Shown in pieces: positions 48,293 through 59,555 of a stretch of DNA of 64,000 nucleotides. Source of the DNA: Parascedosporium putredinis. Lineage: Eukaryota > Ascomycota > Sordariomycetes > Microascales > Microascaceae. Every line of letters begins with the position of its first letter. The first letter of the stretch is position 1. The notes below the pieces were generated by a model. It had not been told where the DNA came from, searched no databases, and saw only the letters and a list, made by a program, of their open reading frames with translations. The position numbers were made by a program, and so were the translations under genes. The stretch covers positions 1,612,001 to 1,676,000 of the forward strand of contig CASHTG010000017.1 in assembly GCA_949357655.1 (NCBI GenBank), read 5' to 3'.

Positions 48293-48997
48293 GAGATGTG
48301 AGGCGGGAAAAAATAGCCAAGAGTGCCAGGAAAGAAGCTATGATGTCTGTGGTGCAGAGATCGATCTTGGGTGCTAGAAAGCTACAATTCTTGGGAGGAC
48401 GGGCTCAAAATGTTGAATTATTTCAAAGTTGGGAGCAAAATGGCAGATCGACCCGAAAATTCATAAGTCATGAATATACAGGAAGAAAGAAATGGAAAGA
48501 AAAGAGAGGGAAACCCCAAATATGCAGTTTGTTGTCGGTTGCTCGTTGCTGACCTGCTCTACTAAGAATATCGGCGATTTCCCATTAATAGAAATGTCAA
48601 CCGTAGTTAGCCACTACATGAGGAGACACTGGTAGCGCAGAGGTCGGTGAGTGAGTCAGCACCTGCCTAAAGTCTGTCACCACAAAAACGGCGAATACTT
48701 GCCCTTGAGTGACAAGCGACTAACCTAGCCCGGCCTTTCATCAACCGTCTAAAGATGGTGGATAGAAGGGGTCAGGAGAGCTGGCTTTACGAGGAAATCT
48801 TGGTTTCTTATTTTTTGGGGGTTTTTAGTAGAAAGGGAGAAAATACTTTCGGCACGATCTTTGATTATTTTATTCGTTTTTTATTTTGAGCGCTACTTAG
48901 GTGACGAAACCGTTCCAACACCAAGTGATACTAGCCCGAGCCATTTTCGCTGAGTGCCCATGGAGCTTCGCGTAGATATATATCCATCATGTCCTGC
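48293..48997. other. Spacer between dbr1 and prmt5 (same strand)
   Basis: About 700 bases holding the dbr1 promoter and the prmt5 3' flank. AT-rich patches occur near 48805-48890. No gene was seen. Confidence 0.5.
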
Positions 48998-51634
48998 TCA
49001 GAGCATCTTGCAAGCCACACTACGGCTACTGCAGAGGTCCGACGTAGCTAACTTTAGGCGCTTCTTCTCTCCAGCCCAGCAGTACGCTTCCACCAACCAC
49101 TCGTACCAGACGCTCTTGTCGTCCGTCTGTCGCCACATACTGATCTCGAGTTCTGAATCGTCGGGGTAGTGAAGGGGTCGCTGAGAAAGGGAAAGTTAGC
49201 GTATTAGTCCAGTTTAGGGGTGTTTGTGAAAAGAAAACGAATAAGAAAAAAAAAAAAGACATGCGAGGGAGGGGACTTGCCTTTAGCGGGAAGAATATGG
49301 GAAACCACGAGATCATGTCCTTGCTCTTTGATCAATCCTCTCAGGGTGGGTGCTAATCTCGACCTTGACCTCACCGGCTGAGTCTTGGCATTCGAACAAG
49401 GTCGACTCAAAGTATCCCGCGAGACCGTGGATCACGCCTCGGTTGAGGCACACAAATTTCACCCGGCTGAAGCGGGCGTTGTGCTCGTTGGCACCGACCG
49501 AGCCCTCCATGCTACCGCCAACGCCTCCGATAAGACCGCTCTGTCCCCTCGCCGTCATCTGGTCCCAAGTAGCCTTGGGCAACGGGTGGCTAAACTCCCA
49601 CATCTCCTGGAAGAGGGGGTGCCCGGGAACCCCGCGGGCAGCGGCAAAGTCGAGTTGGAAGAGGCGAACGACCCAGGGGGTATCAAAGGTCGTCTTGTCC
49701 GTGGCGGCGCGGCTCACGAGATCCGCATGGATGCGCGGGGTCGCAATGGGGCTGAGGTGGGCGGTGTACGAGCTCGGGATCGAGATGCCCTCGGGCGCGA
49801 GGACGTGCTGAACTCCATCGAGGCACTCGGGAGATAGCTCGTTGTCCGCAAAGGAACCCAAGAGCTCCGAGATCAGAATGTCCACCTGTCCGTACTTTGT
49901 AGATGACTCGTCCGACGTGCCGAGGAGAGGTCCCTTCCAGCTTCTCATGTCTGTCCTGACCACATGTACCCGGCCTCCCCATTCGATGGCGTTGCGCTGC
50001 AAGAGGTAGACATACGCGTTGGGGTTCTTCTCAATCGCCCAAACCTCTACGGGCACACCTGTAACTTGGCTAGCCTTCAGTGCCCGATGTACCAAAGGGC
50101 CCCTGCCCGAACCAACAACGGCAACCACGACGGCGCCAGATCCCGATGACGTCTTGCGGCTCGTCTTCTTCCACCAGCGCAACGCTTCAATTGTTGCCGC
50201 CTCGTACTGATTGTACTTGACAGGGTCGCCCTCGAATACTTCGTAGGTGGTTGACTCGAGATTGTCCGATAGGGGCTGAAGAGGTGATTGGAGCCAGTCT
50301 TGGAAGCCCGAGAGGGTATTATATTCGAGATCGGATAGAGAATCCTGGGTAGCTTCGATCCATCTCAGGTATTGTATATAGTCGCTTGCAGTTCGGTTTT
50401 GTCCCCTAGTTTAGCCACCTGCTGACTATGCGCGTCAGAGAGGCTGGGGAAGGCTGCGCTGTCAGGAACCTGGGTAGTGGCTGCCGCCAAACCGGTGCCG
50501 TCCGGCCCGACGTCGCAGAGCATGATCCAGGGAGTGTTTTTAAGAGTGTGGAACTCGCGAATCAGGTCCTGGTGAGCTTTGCTCAGGCAGGGGCACTTCT
50601 TCTGGTTAAGTTGGAAAACATCCTTGTGGATGGAGATCAGGTGCACCGGCTCAGAAAACCAGCGCGTTTGCAGTTCCCTTTCGGCCAGTTTCTTGGGGAA
50701 GCGTACGCCTTGGAACACAATATTAGCCTCTGTCGATGGCACAGGATAAAAGGACTAGCGGTAAAAGGGGGAAGGGGCTCTTACCGACAAACAATCTAAG
50801 ATTGTACTCGCAAATTGTGCGAACAAAGTCCCAGCTGTCCCAGGCACTGAAGAGGTCAATCGATTCAGGCTTCATCAACTCCCTAGAGCCAACGGTGAGC
50901 GACGAGGATAGCACCGTAGTCAAAGAGTCCACGGGCTCCTCTAGGCCGGGCTCTCGGTACATGGGAACGTGGATGACAAAGCTGAGCCTGGGAGCGGCGC
51001 CGAGCACCTCCTTTACCGCGCGAGCATACCGAGCCAGCCCATCGCTACCCTCTGGCGTCGTGGCGTCCTGCCGGGGGCCAGGGATGATGACTGTCCTTAC
51101 ACCGCAAAAGTTGGCATAGTTCACCTCTTGGTTGAGGACCTGCCTGGACACGCTTGAAATGACGGGACTGGGAGAGCAGATGTCGATCCAAGGGCTGCAG
51201 TACGCTGTAAAGCTTTTGGAGGTCGGGCTTGGGTACAAGCCGGTATCCTCGGCCGTCAGAGGAGGCACCACAGGATCGGGAAAGTTTGGTGTGTGGGTGG
51301 TGTTGACCGAGGCCTTTTGCTGCTCGAGGGCCGCAAGGTGCGTCCGGGTCAACTCCAAAACTCTGTTGTAGAACTTGCGGTTGGAAATGGGCGCAGTCAC
51401 AAAGGTGAACTATCGCGGGGTCAGCCTCAGGCACAAGTAATAGCGGTTGCATAGCAATAAGAACATAGAGAGCGCCTCTTTTCGCGCTGGACGTACTCCG
51501 AGATTTAGCAGACTGCCGTAAGCCAGCTCATCTAGAGGCTGGTCGCGGGTAGAGTCATGCTGGCTGATGTAGAAGATAGGAATGTTGTAGTTATCATCAT
51601 TCCTACTAGAGGCATCTTCAATGCTGGAAGCCAT
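48998..51634 (-). CDS. prmt5: Protein arginine N-methyltransferase 5 (PRMT5/Skb1/Hsl7)
   Basis: Type II methyltransferase that makes symmetric dimethylarginine on targets such as Sm proteins and histones. Exons: 51634-51497, 51409-50785, 50729-49281 and 49180-48998. The N-terminal TIM-barrel part includes VNYANFCGVRTVIIPGPRQD and FVIHVPMYREPG. The SAM-binding part has VVAVVGSGRGPLVHRALKA and AIEKNPNAY. The PRMT5-type double-E loop is SELLGSFADNELSPECLDG, and the beta-barrel end is VWYEWLVEAYCW then LCSSRSVACKML. Two single-base losses break the frame, near 50387 (expected DYIQYLRWIEATQ) and near 49330 (expected SKDMISWFPIFFPLK). Corrected length is 799 codons. The last intron (49280-49181) uses a GC donor. 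It is divergent from prp43 across 1.3 kb. Confidence 0.95.
49181..49280 (-). other. GC-AG intron in prmt5
   Basis: The coding segment ending FFPLK is followed by GCAAGTCCCC instead of a GT donor. The acceptor is TTTCTCAG, and a GCTAAC branch site lies about 15 nt before it. Joining the flanks gives the conserved continuation RPLHYPDDSELEISMW. No GT donor nearby keeps the frame, so a 100-nt GC-AG intron is the simplest reading. Confidence 0.75.
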
Positions 51635-52900
51635 GGTAGGTCAAAACCCAAGGCTTTGAAGTTTCACCTGTCAAAGGGCGATGGTTCGTGTGTATGTCAG
51701 TCCGGGCTAGTCTAAGCAGGTGAGGTAGGGCAGAGTGAAAGCCAAGTGGAGGATAATATCGAACCTGATGAAGAACAAGGGGGTTTACCAGGAAGCCAAA
51801 TACACCCTCTCCACCTCAATATTGTCGTATAAATAGTGATAGGTGGTGCTCCAGTTCACATTAGGAACTGTGAATATGCAGTCAAGGAAAAAAGGTGTGA
51901 AGGAGGGGCCGTCCCTTCTCATAGTAAGGGTGGAGGGGTCCAAAATTTCGTTGCCCGCCCACCATTTAGCAGAGCCCCAAGCGTGCATTTTTCACTATGA
52001 TACAACATTGAGATCGAATGAGCCTATAATCACCCTTAACACTCCCTAAAGGATAATCAGGAGAGGTGGCAAGCAACAGTTATTGGGGCTTGAATTTTTA
52101 AAATCGAAATATTCCTTTTTTGATTTTGTTCTCTATTTAATTAAATCATAGGTGCCGCGCCTTTGGAAGCTCTCTGTGATTGACCAGCTTAGAGCCTTGA
52201 GGATATTCGAAGTTGCCCAATGCCATCGACTAGCTCAGATATCGATGGACATCTATTGCAAGTGATGGAGGCCCTAGCTACCTCTCAGCGGAGGTCTATA
52301 TATTCATGTTGATGTCCCGTGTCAGAAAAGAGTCGCTAAAATGACGCTTCATACACCCCCTCGAACTCTTAAACGAGGAGCTTCAATGTTCACCAAGTTC
52401 CCCAGCCAGCGACATAATCAAGACCAGCACCACTGGGCTCCATTATCTTGGTGGGCGAAATCCCGGGTTTGGACCCTGAGCAGCTTCGGCAAGAAAAAAA
52501 CCAGTACCGTGCTAGGACAGAAACTCACTGTCAGAGTCGTTATCTTATCGATAACGATAAGAAACTTTTGGCGGGTGGATGTGGCCCGCCCCATTTTCCT
52601 CAGCGCTCTTTCAAAAAATTTCCTAAACCCCCTTCCCACTTAGAGACGTGCCTGAATCGCATCAAATCAGAATACTACATATCTCGTCAGGAGCCTTCTT
52701 GCGTATTCTCCGCCCCCTCCCTCCCCCTCCTTCCCTCCTTCCCCCTCCCAATCGCCCACCTCTGAGGCTACTGCGTCTCCAATTGGAACCTCGCGGTACC
52801 CGACTTGCATATCCTCAGCTCTACCTTCCCAACAGGTGCGAAGCCCCGCTCGACGCGCCCAGCCGCAAGTGAATCACCCCTCAAACTGGTCGCGACTACG
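51635..52900. other. Divergent promoter region of prmt5 and prp43
   Basis: 1.27 kb between two outward-facing genes. It holds an AT-rich patch at about 52090-52150 and a cluster of GATA motifs at 52539-52562. C-rich leader sequence lies before prp43. No supported gene was seen. Confidence 0.5.
52539..52562. promoter_or_regulatory. Cluster of overlapping GATA motifs with dyad symmetry
   Basis: Four GATAA cores on both strands occur within 24 bases, including the inverted repeat CTTATCG-ATAA-CGATAAG at 52544-52561. HGATAR is the known target of fungal GATA zinc-finger factors. It lies about 350 bp upstream of prp43 and 900 bp from prmt5. Function is inferred. Confidence 0.4.
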
Positions 52901-55573
52901 ATGGGAGAGGGCTGGGATTCCAAAGGCACCAAGCGCCGTAGCTCCGAAGACTCGGACGACTCTAGGAAAAAGGCAAAGATGGGCGGTGTTTCGCTAAACG
53001 CCGAGGGCGCCCAAAAGTACAACCCGTACCTTGCCCACACGTACGACGACACCGATGCGAATGGCGACGAGGTATTCGCAAACTCCCCGTTCGCAGGCTT
53101 CACCCGACGCTCGACCACGGCCAAACAAGCCGAGAAGGTGGAGGACTTGGACGAGAATCCCTTCACCGGCCGACCACACACCAGCCAGTACTTTAGCATC
53201 CTCCAGTCACGGCGCGACCTTCCCGTTCACAAGCAGAGGTAAGCAATCGTCCCTCCTGCCATGAGCTCTCCACTTCGCTTTTTTTTCCGCCATTCTCCCC
53301 CACCCTCCGAGCGGGCGTCGAGCTAACAGCATTCACATAGACAAGAATTTCTTGACAAGTATCACTCGAGCCAGATCCTTGTATTCGTTGGTGAAACCGG
53401 TTCCGGCAAGACGACTCAGATCCCTCAGTATGTCGTTTACGATGAGCTCCCCCATCTCAACAAGAAGCTTGTCGCGTGTACCCAGCCCCGTCGAGTCGCT
53501 GCCATGTCAGTCGCAACCCGTGTAGCGGACGAGATGGACGTTGTGTTGGGCGAGGAGGTTGGTTACAGTATCCGTTTCGAGGATATGACGTCGCCCCAGA
53601 CCATCCTCAAGTACATGACCGACGGTATGCTCCTCCGAGAGGCCATGCACGACCACGAGATGTCGAGGTACAGCTGCATTATTCTCGACGAGGCCCACGA
53701 GCGTACTCTCGCCACCGATATCCTGATGGCGCTCTTGAAGCAAATCGCCGCCAGGCGCTCCGACCTCAAGATCATCATCATGTCTGCCACTCTCGACGCC
53801 CAAAAGTTCCAGAAGTACTTCAACGATGCGCCGCTCCTCGCCGTTCCAGGTAGAACTCACCCTGTAGAGATCTTTACACACCCGAGCCCGAGCGCGACTA
53901 TGTCGAGGCATCCATCCGAACCGTTTTGCAGATCCACGGATCCGAGCCCGAGGGCGACGTGCTGCTTTTCCTGACCGGTGAAGAAGAAATTGAAGATGTT
54001 TGCAAAAAGATATCTGCCGAGGCCGACGAGATGGTACGCGAGATGGATAGCGGCCCCCTCGCCATCTATCCCCTGTACGGTTCCTTGCCGCCGTACCAGC
54101 AGCAAAAGATCTTTGACAGCCCTCCCCGCCTCTCCGAAAGGGTGGCAAACCCGGCCGCAAGGTCATCGTGGCTACCAACATCGCCGAAACCAGTTTGACG
54201 ATTGACGGCATCGTGTACGTGGTGGACCCCGGCTTTAGCAAGCAAAAGATCTACAACCCTCGCAGCCGAGTCGAGTCGCTGCTCGTCTCCCCATCTCCAA
54301 GGCCTCGGCGCAGCAGCGGGCCGGTCGTGCGGGTCGTACGAAACCCGGAAAGTGCTTCCGCCTCTACACGGAAAACGCCTTCAAGAAGGAACTCATCGAG
54401 CAGACGTACCCCGAGATTCTCCGATCTAACCTTGCCAACACCGTGCTAGAGCTCAAGAAGCTCGGCGTCGAGGATCTCGTGCACTTTGATCTCATGGACC
54501 CCCGGCCCCCGAGACCATGATGCGCGCGCTCGAGGAGCTCAACTACCTAGCCTGTCTTGACGATGAGGGCGAGCTCACGGCCCTCGGGAGTATGGCCTCC
54601 GAGTTCCCCTCGACCCCGCCCTCGCCGTCATGCTCATCTCGTCGCCCGAGTTCTACTGCTCCAACGAGATTCTGTCCATCACCTCCTTGCTCTCCGTGCC
54701 CCAGATCTTCATGCGGCCCGCCAACGCCCGCAAGCGCGCCGACGAGATGAAGGCCCAGTTCGCCCACCCGGACGGCGACCACCTGACCCTGCTCAACGCC
54801 TACCACGCCTTCAAGGGCCAAGCTAACGACTCGGACAGCGACGCGAGGGCTTGGTGCCACCAGCACTTTCTCAACTTCCGCCACCTCTCCAGCGCCGACA
54901 GCGTGCGCGCCCAGCTCAAGCGCATCATGGAGACGCACAACCTCGAGCTCATGTCCACGCCCTTTGAGGACAAGAACTACTACACCAACATCCGCCGCTG
55001 TCTCCTCACTGGATTTTTCATGCAAGTGGCCCTGCGGAACCCTTCCGCAAAGGTTTATTACACTGTCAAGGACAATCAAGCCGTCAGGCTCCACCCGTCA
55101 ACTGTGCTAAAGGTCGATCACGATTGGGTCCTGTACCACGAGTTCGTCCTTACCTCACAGCAGTATATTCGTACTTGTACCTACATCAAGCCCGAATGGC
55201 TACTAGTAAGTTTCTTACTTGATTTAGCTCTCCGCGAACCACGCGCCCCCACCCCCTCTCTCCACCCCCGTCGGTCACCCTCTCCCACCCATCCCTTCTT
55301 GTCGTTTTTTCCTTTTTTCCTCCTCGTGCCATGCTCCCGCATTGCATCCAAGTCTCGTGCCCGTGCCCGACTCGTGGCCCACACCTCCCTTCATCTTGAC
55401 CTGATTCGTGTATCCCGTCCGAGACTAATGATGTTGGCTTCGTTTCAAAATAGGAAATTGCACCAGTCTATTATGATTTAGATAGTTTTGAACCCGGTGA
55501 GGTACGCTCGGCGCTTGTGAGGGCTGCAACTAAAAAGAAGCGTCGCGAGGACCTCAGGCGTCAACCTCGCTGA
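52901..55573 (+). CDS. prp43: DEAH-box RNA helicase Prp43 (DHX15)
   Basis: RNA helicase that releases the excised intron lariat from the spliceosome and also works in ribosome assembly. Exons: 52901-53238, 53341-55205 and 55454-55573. The N-terminus has the Prp43-specific NPYLAHTYDD and NPFTGRPHTSQYFSIL. Helicase motifs follow: GETGSGKTTQ (I), TQPRRVAA (Ia), ILDEAHERT (II, DEAH), MSATLD (III), FLTGEEEIE, VATNIAETSLTI (V) and QQRAGRAGRTKPG (VI). The winged-helix, ratchet and OB regions run to the end (RIMETHNLELMSTPF, CTYIKPEWLLEIAPVYYDL). Five runs are one base short: T at 53872-53874, and C at 54124-54127, 54289-54292, 54499-54503 and 54606-54609. Corrected length is 776 codons, normal for Prp43. 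Orthology is very likely. Confidence 0.96.
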
Positions 55574-56028
55574 GTATCTGCACATCAGTCTGCTCAATCG
55601 TGACTGGGTGGGGGCGGTGGAGAAGCAAGGTCCAAGGCACTATGTTGATATCGCAATCTCTAAGGACACTCAAATGTGGGCCTACAATCGCCGGCAATCG
55701 CGTCTGCTCTGTTGAGAAAGGCTAGGCTGGGGGCTGAAGGAAGAAGTGACCTGTCTTTTTTTTTCTTTTTTTTTTTCCAAAGGGATCATTATACCAAGTG
55801 TGAACTAGACGGCAAAGCAAGCAGATAGCAACTCCCTGAAATCTCGTACAAGATTCATCCGTGTATGCCTCCCCCTACCTCCCCAAACTGAAAATCTTCC
55901 TCTCGCAAAAAAATGATGACCTCGGGTTGCACGGCGTAGTCGCGCCCGTTGCCCCACCAAAACGACTAGTGGTGATCAACACATTTGGGGAACAAGTTGA
56001 GTTGTAAAGCCTTTAGTATAGTTACACA

Positions 56029-56064
56029 GGCTACCATCCATCACGGGCTGAGAGGGATGGTAAC
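56029..56064. repeat. Imperfect inverted repeat (possible hairpin)
   Basis: GGCTACCATCC at 56029-56039 and GGATGGTAACC at 56054-56064 pair over 11 positions with one mismatch, around a 14-nt loop. It lies about 460 bp after prp43. Too short to assign a role. Confidence 0.45.
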
Positions 56065-59000
56065 CCGCCCATAACCGAGCCCTTCTGGGCCAAAGTCTCG
56101 CTGCAGGGTATTAATATTATTGTCAGAACCGATCGGCTACAAAGTGTCTGTGCTGTTCGGCGGCACGAAAGTAATGCTCCCCAGAATTGCTCGTCTCGGA
56201 ACCCGGGAGTGACACCCCGATAAAGGCCCTAAACCCCTATTGGACAAGGACGGATTTTCTCGGGCGAGGAGGTTGTTCCATACGTTAGCTATTTCAGTCT
56301 GCACCAAAGCACGATCTTGGTGGTGCTGCCATTTTTGAGGACGACCCCACCCACCTCAATAGCACGAGGGGTGGGAGAGCCTGGTAGAGGAAGGGTCTGG
56401 AAAAAGCAAACACAAAACGCCACATGGGACAACGTGGGAGAAGAATCGTCGAAGCATGGGAACAACTGGCCATGGCAGACTAAAACCCATCTCTCTTGGC
56501 AGGAGACCACTTTCACGGCCCAATGCTTGGGGGTCTCAGCCTTAACATGTACGAAGTAGATCTCTTCCTCTCGACCTTTTTCCCCAGCCAAAATCCGCCA
56601 AACCGAATCTAACCTCCGGTTCGGCCAAATGCACTATCGAGATCGAGATGCAACGTGGATCGATCTCGCAAGAAAATGACAAGTCGGCTGAAATGCCGTT
56701 TTGGAGTTGCCTCGTGCAGAGCGCGCCAGGTGTGGCGAACACCGTTGTCGGCGAGACGAGTTATCCCGATGACAACAGGGAGGGCGGAGGAGGAAGAAAT
56801 TGGAAGGGTAGGGGACTCAGATCCCCCTCCTCCCTTGTAGCATCCCTTCTCAAAGTGTCGAAGCCTGCCGGGAGAAAATCCCCCTTTGGCGCCCACCATG
56901 ACCAACCGGACCCTTGGCGACACCAGCCGAGTCGCTAGAGGGAGAGGAGGGAGGGAAAGGGCCTTCTCCTCGCCAAAAACAGGACACCAGAGATGCGCCA
57001 ACAGGAATCGTATGATGCCTTGCATTAACAAGGAAGGCCATGTCGCCGTTGTCCAGTCCCTCGGTATTGCTGCTCGGAATGGCTTCAACAACCATTGTTG
57101 TGGGAAACGGGGAGAGGGGAAAGGTTGATGCCAGGGTTTCCTCAGAGCTAGGCGCAGTGAGGATTGCCTATTCTGGCCGGACGCATCAAGCGTTGCCGCG
57201 GCCGGGCTCTTTCTTCCCTCAGGACTCCACCTATTATTCCGCCGAAGTCAGTTGGTCCGTCTCGAAAATTAGCAATTTGTCGATGCGTGAAACCGGCCTG
57301 CCCTGTCACACTTTCCCCCTCCCTTCTCTGCCTCATTCCATGATGACTAGGCCACGTCCGGGGTATCATCAAGATTCCTCACCCACACTAACGAAGGGTG
57401 ATATGTACGTAGGTGGCGCGAGTCCTGGAAACTGGGCACGAGGCCTTGCTCAAACACATTCAAAAGGCCGTGAGAAATGCAACCGTAGGACAACTAGGCA
57501 CCTGGGAGAAGAGAAAGGGTTTTAGCCACATGACCGGTCAGATGAAAAGAAAAAAGGTGCTGGAAACATCGGGGCTGCTCCTTTCTCAGCTCTAAGTGCA
57601 GGGCGTCGGCGACGTTACCCACAAGAAGCTGGGCTGTTATCAAGTTCGAGGCCGTGAATAACAGGTTTCGGGTACAGAGAGGATCCCGATGAGCCCGTTC
57701 TCGCATATCTCGACAGTCGAATTTTGATGAGAAAAGGCACCTCTTCCCACACCGGCGAAAAGAAGGGGAAGAAGGGACGTCTTAATTTGGAGCTTTTGCC
57801 CCTTCCGAGGTGCCACCACGCCTTGGTGGAACCTCGTAAGCGGAAACCACCCACCTACATCTCATCACACATGCCAACCAAGAGATCACTGGTCCCGGCA
57901 TCGCCGGCTGCAGCAAAGGCGGAGATCACTGCCACGTAGTGATGCGATTTCTTTAGGGGGCTTCGAAATAGTGATGGTGGCAGCAGTATTAGTAGTAGAA
58001 GTAGGGGTAGCCATCTCAAGCCGAAGGATCTCGCGTCGCATTCGAGGGCAGAGAAAAGCACGAGTAGCACTCGAGTCTTAATTCGGACTGGCGAGCCTCT
58101 AGCTGGGTCGAGATCTGGACGACGGCATTGCAGCTTCACCGGCAAGGCAGGGGCCCCTCCCAATTTGATCATCCTGATGCACTAATCATATCAATTCAGT
58201 AGATGTAAGAGAGCAAGTATGAAGGCGATCTCGAAGAGGGCGGTCGGTGCTGCTGATCTTTCAGCGCAGACCTCCCGCGAAGTCGACGTCGCGAGGTGCC
58301 AGGGAACAAGGGTGGAGGCAAATCTGGAGTCCGATCCTGGTCTTGCTGCATTTGCATCCTGGGATCGATCCTTCCTCGACTTCGAAGTTTCTCTCTGTGG
58401 GGCCATGATACCCAAAGGGTGCCCTACAACACGCGCGGGGACGGACGGAAGCTGTCGGAGAATCAAGGCAAGGGGACCTTCGACCACCCGCCATCCACCC
58501 CTTGGACCCAGTGAGGTACATTTGGAAGGGCCACCCAGTGGCCCACCGCCGTCATTGCCCACTGCAGGTTGAGCTTGCCGGCCGGCGGCATTGGGAGTTT
58601 CGTCGAATCATATGTATTTTCAGGAATCCGGGAACGCAAGGATTGGGGACCTGGGTCCATTACGGGAACTCCTCCCTAACGCATGATATGCGGACAATAG
58701 TCTATCGGCTGGTCCGTCTCAGAAATGGACGGCGGCAAAATAAGAGGTTTGTGCAAAAAGGGTCATCTGAAAGGGTTTCCCTTTCCCATCCCAACTGGGT
58801 CTAAAGCGTCTCGAACCAGCACTCGACGTCGTCCCTTCCCAAGCGAGGAGCCAGGCAGGGGAGAGCAGACGAAAAAGGAAACCGTGGTCAGCGCCCAGGT
58901 TCTTCTCACGTTGACACTGCACTGACAGCCCACTCCAATTCCAGTCGAGGGCCAATCTAGTGAATGAGGGTGCCTAGTACCATTTATGACACTGAACCAG

Positions 59001-59536
59001 CAAGAGTCGGTCTCACTAATACCTCCCACATCTAAAGCTCGGGCTGCATCTTCTCGGGCATAAAAATCTTGTCGGACCGGCAAGGTTTGCCCTAATGCCC
59101 CACGAAGCATCCCATGGCGCTCATCGAGACATGTGTATGTATCAAAGGCCGAGCTTTTTCCCCTCCTGAGTCTCGAAAAGGTCAAGGGGTAGCGTGAAGT
59201 GCTCAATGTGATGTTCCCAATATAGAAGGCCCAAGAGCCCATAACACTGGCTGTTATTGCTCAATCTCCTCGTCCGGCCGACTCGATCTCAATTTGAAAT
59301 TGATCCCTGAGCTCTCTTCACGTAACATATGGCATCTGCGCGACCCCCAAACCCCAGCCACGGCCCACACCTACAACCTCCCCAATACTCGCCATTACAT
59401 GACATGAAGATGGTAACAAAAAACCTAAGGCCTTGGAATCTCTCTCAAGCTCCACTCTGATCCACGCACCCACACACACGCTGGTCCACTTCCAGCGCGG
59501 CCCCCACCAGGCACATACATACACCTCACAACACAG

Positions 59537-59555
59537 GCACACACACACACACACA
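59537..59555. repeat. (AC)n microsatellite
   Basis: About nine AC dinucleotides in non-coding DNA. Confidence 0.8.

Noticed and set aside
51785..51988. Minus-strand 67-codon frame with a natural-looking composition upstream of prmt5
   Set aside because: Isolated, no splice partners or motif, and inside a divergent promoter; not enough to call a gene.
1040..55573. Broken conserved genes as true pseudogenes or programmed frameshifts
   Set aside because: The broken genes include essential single-copy ones (cct3, prp43, dad1) with otherwise perfect motifs, and breaks sit at homopolymers without slippery-site structure. Sequencing error explains all of them.
58219..58572. Open frame of 117 codons in the 55.6-62.1 kb tract
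   Set aside because: No domain, no splice-linked neighbours, and overlapped by equally long frames on the other strand.
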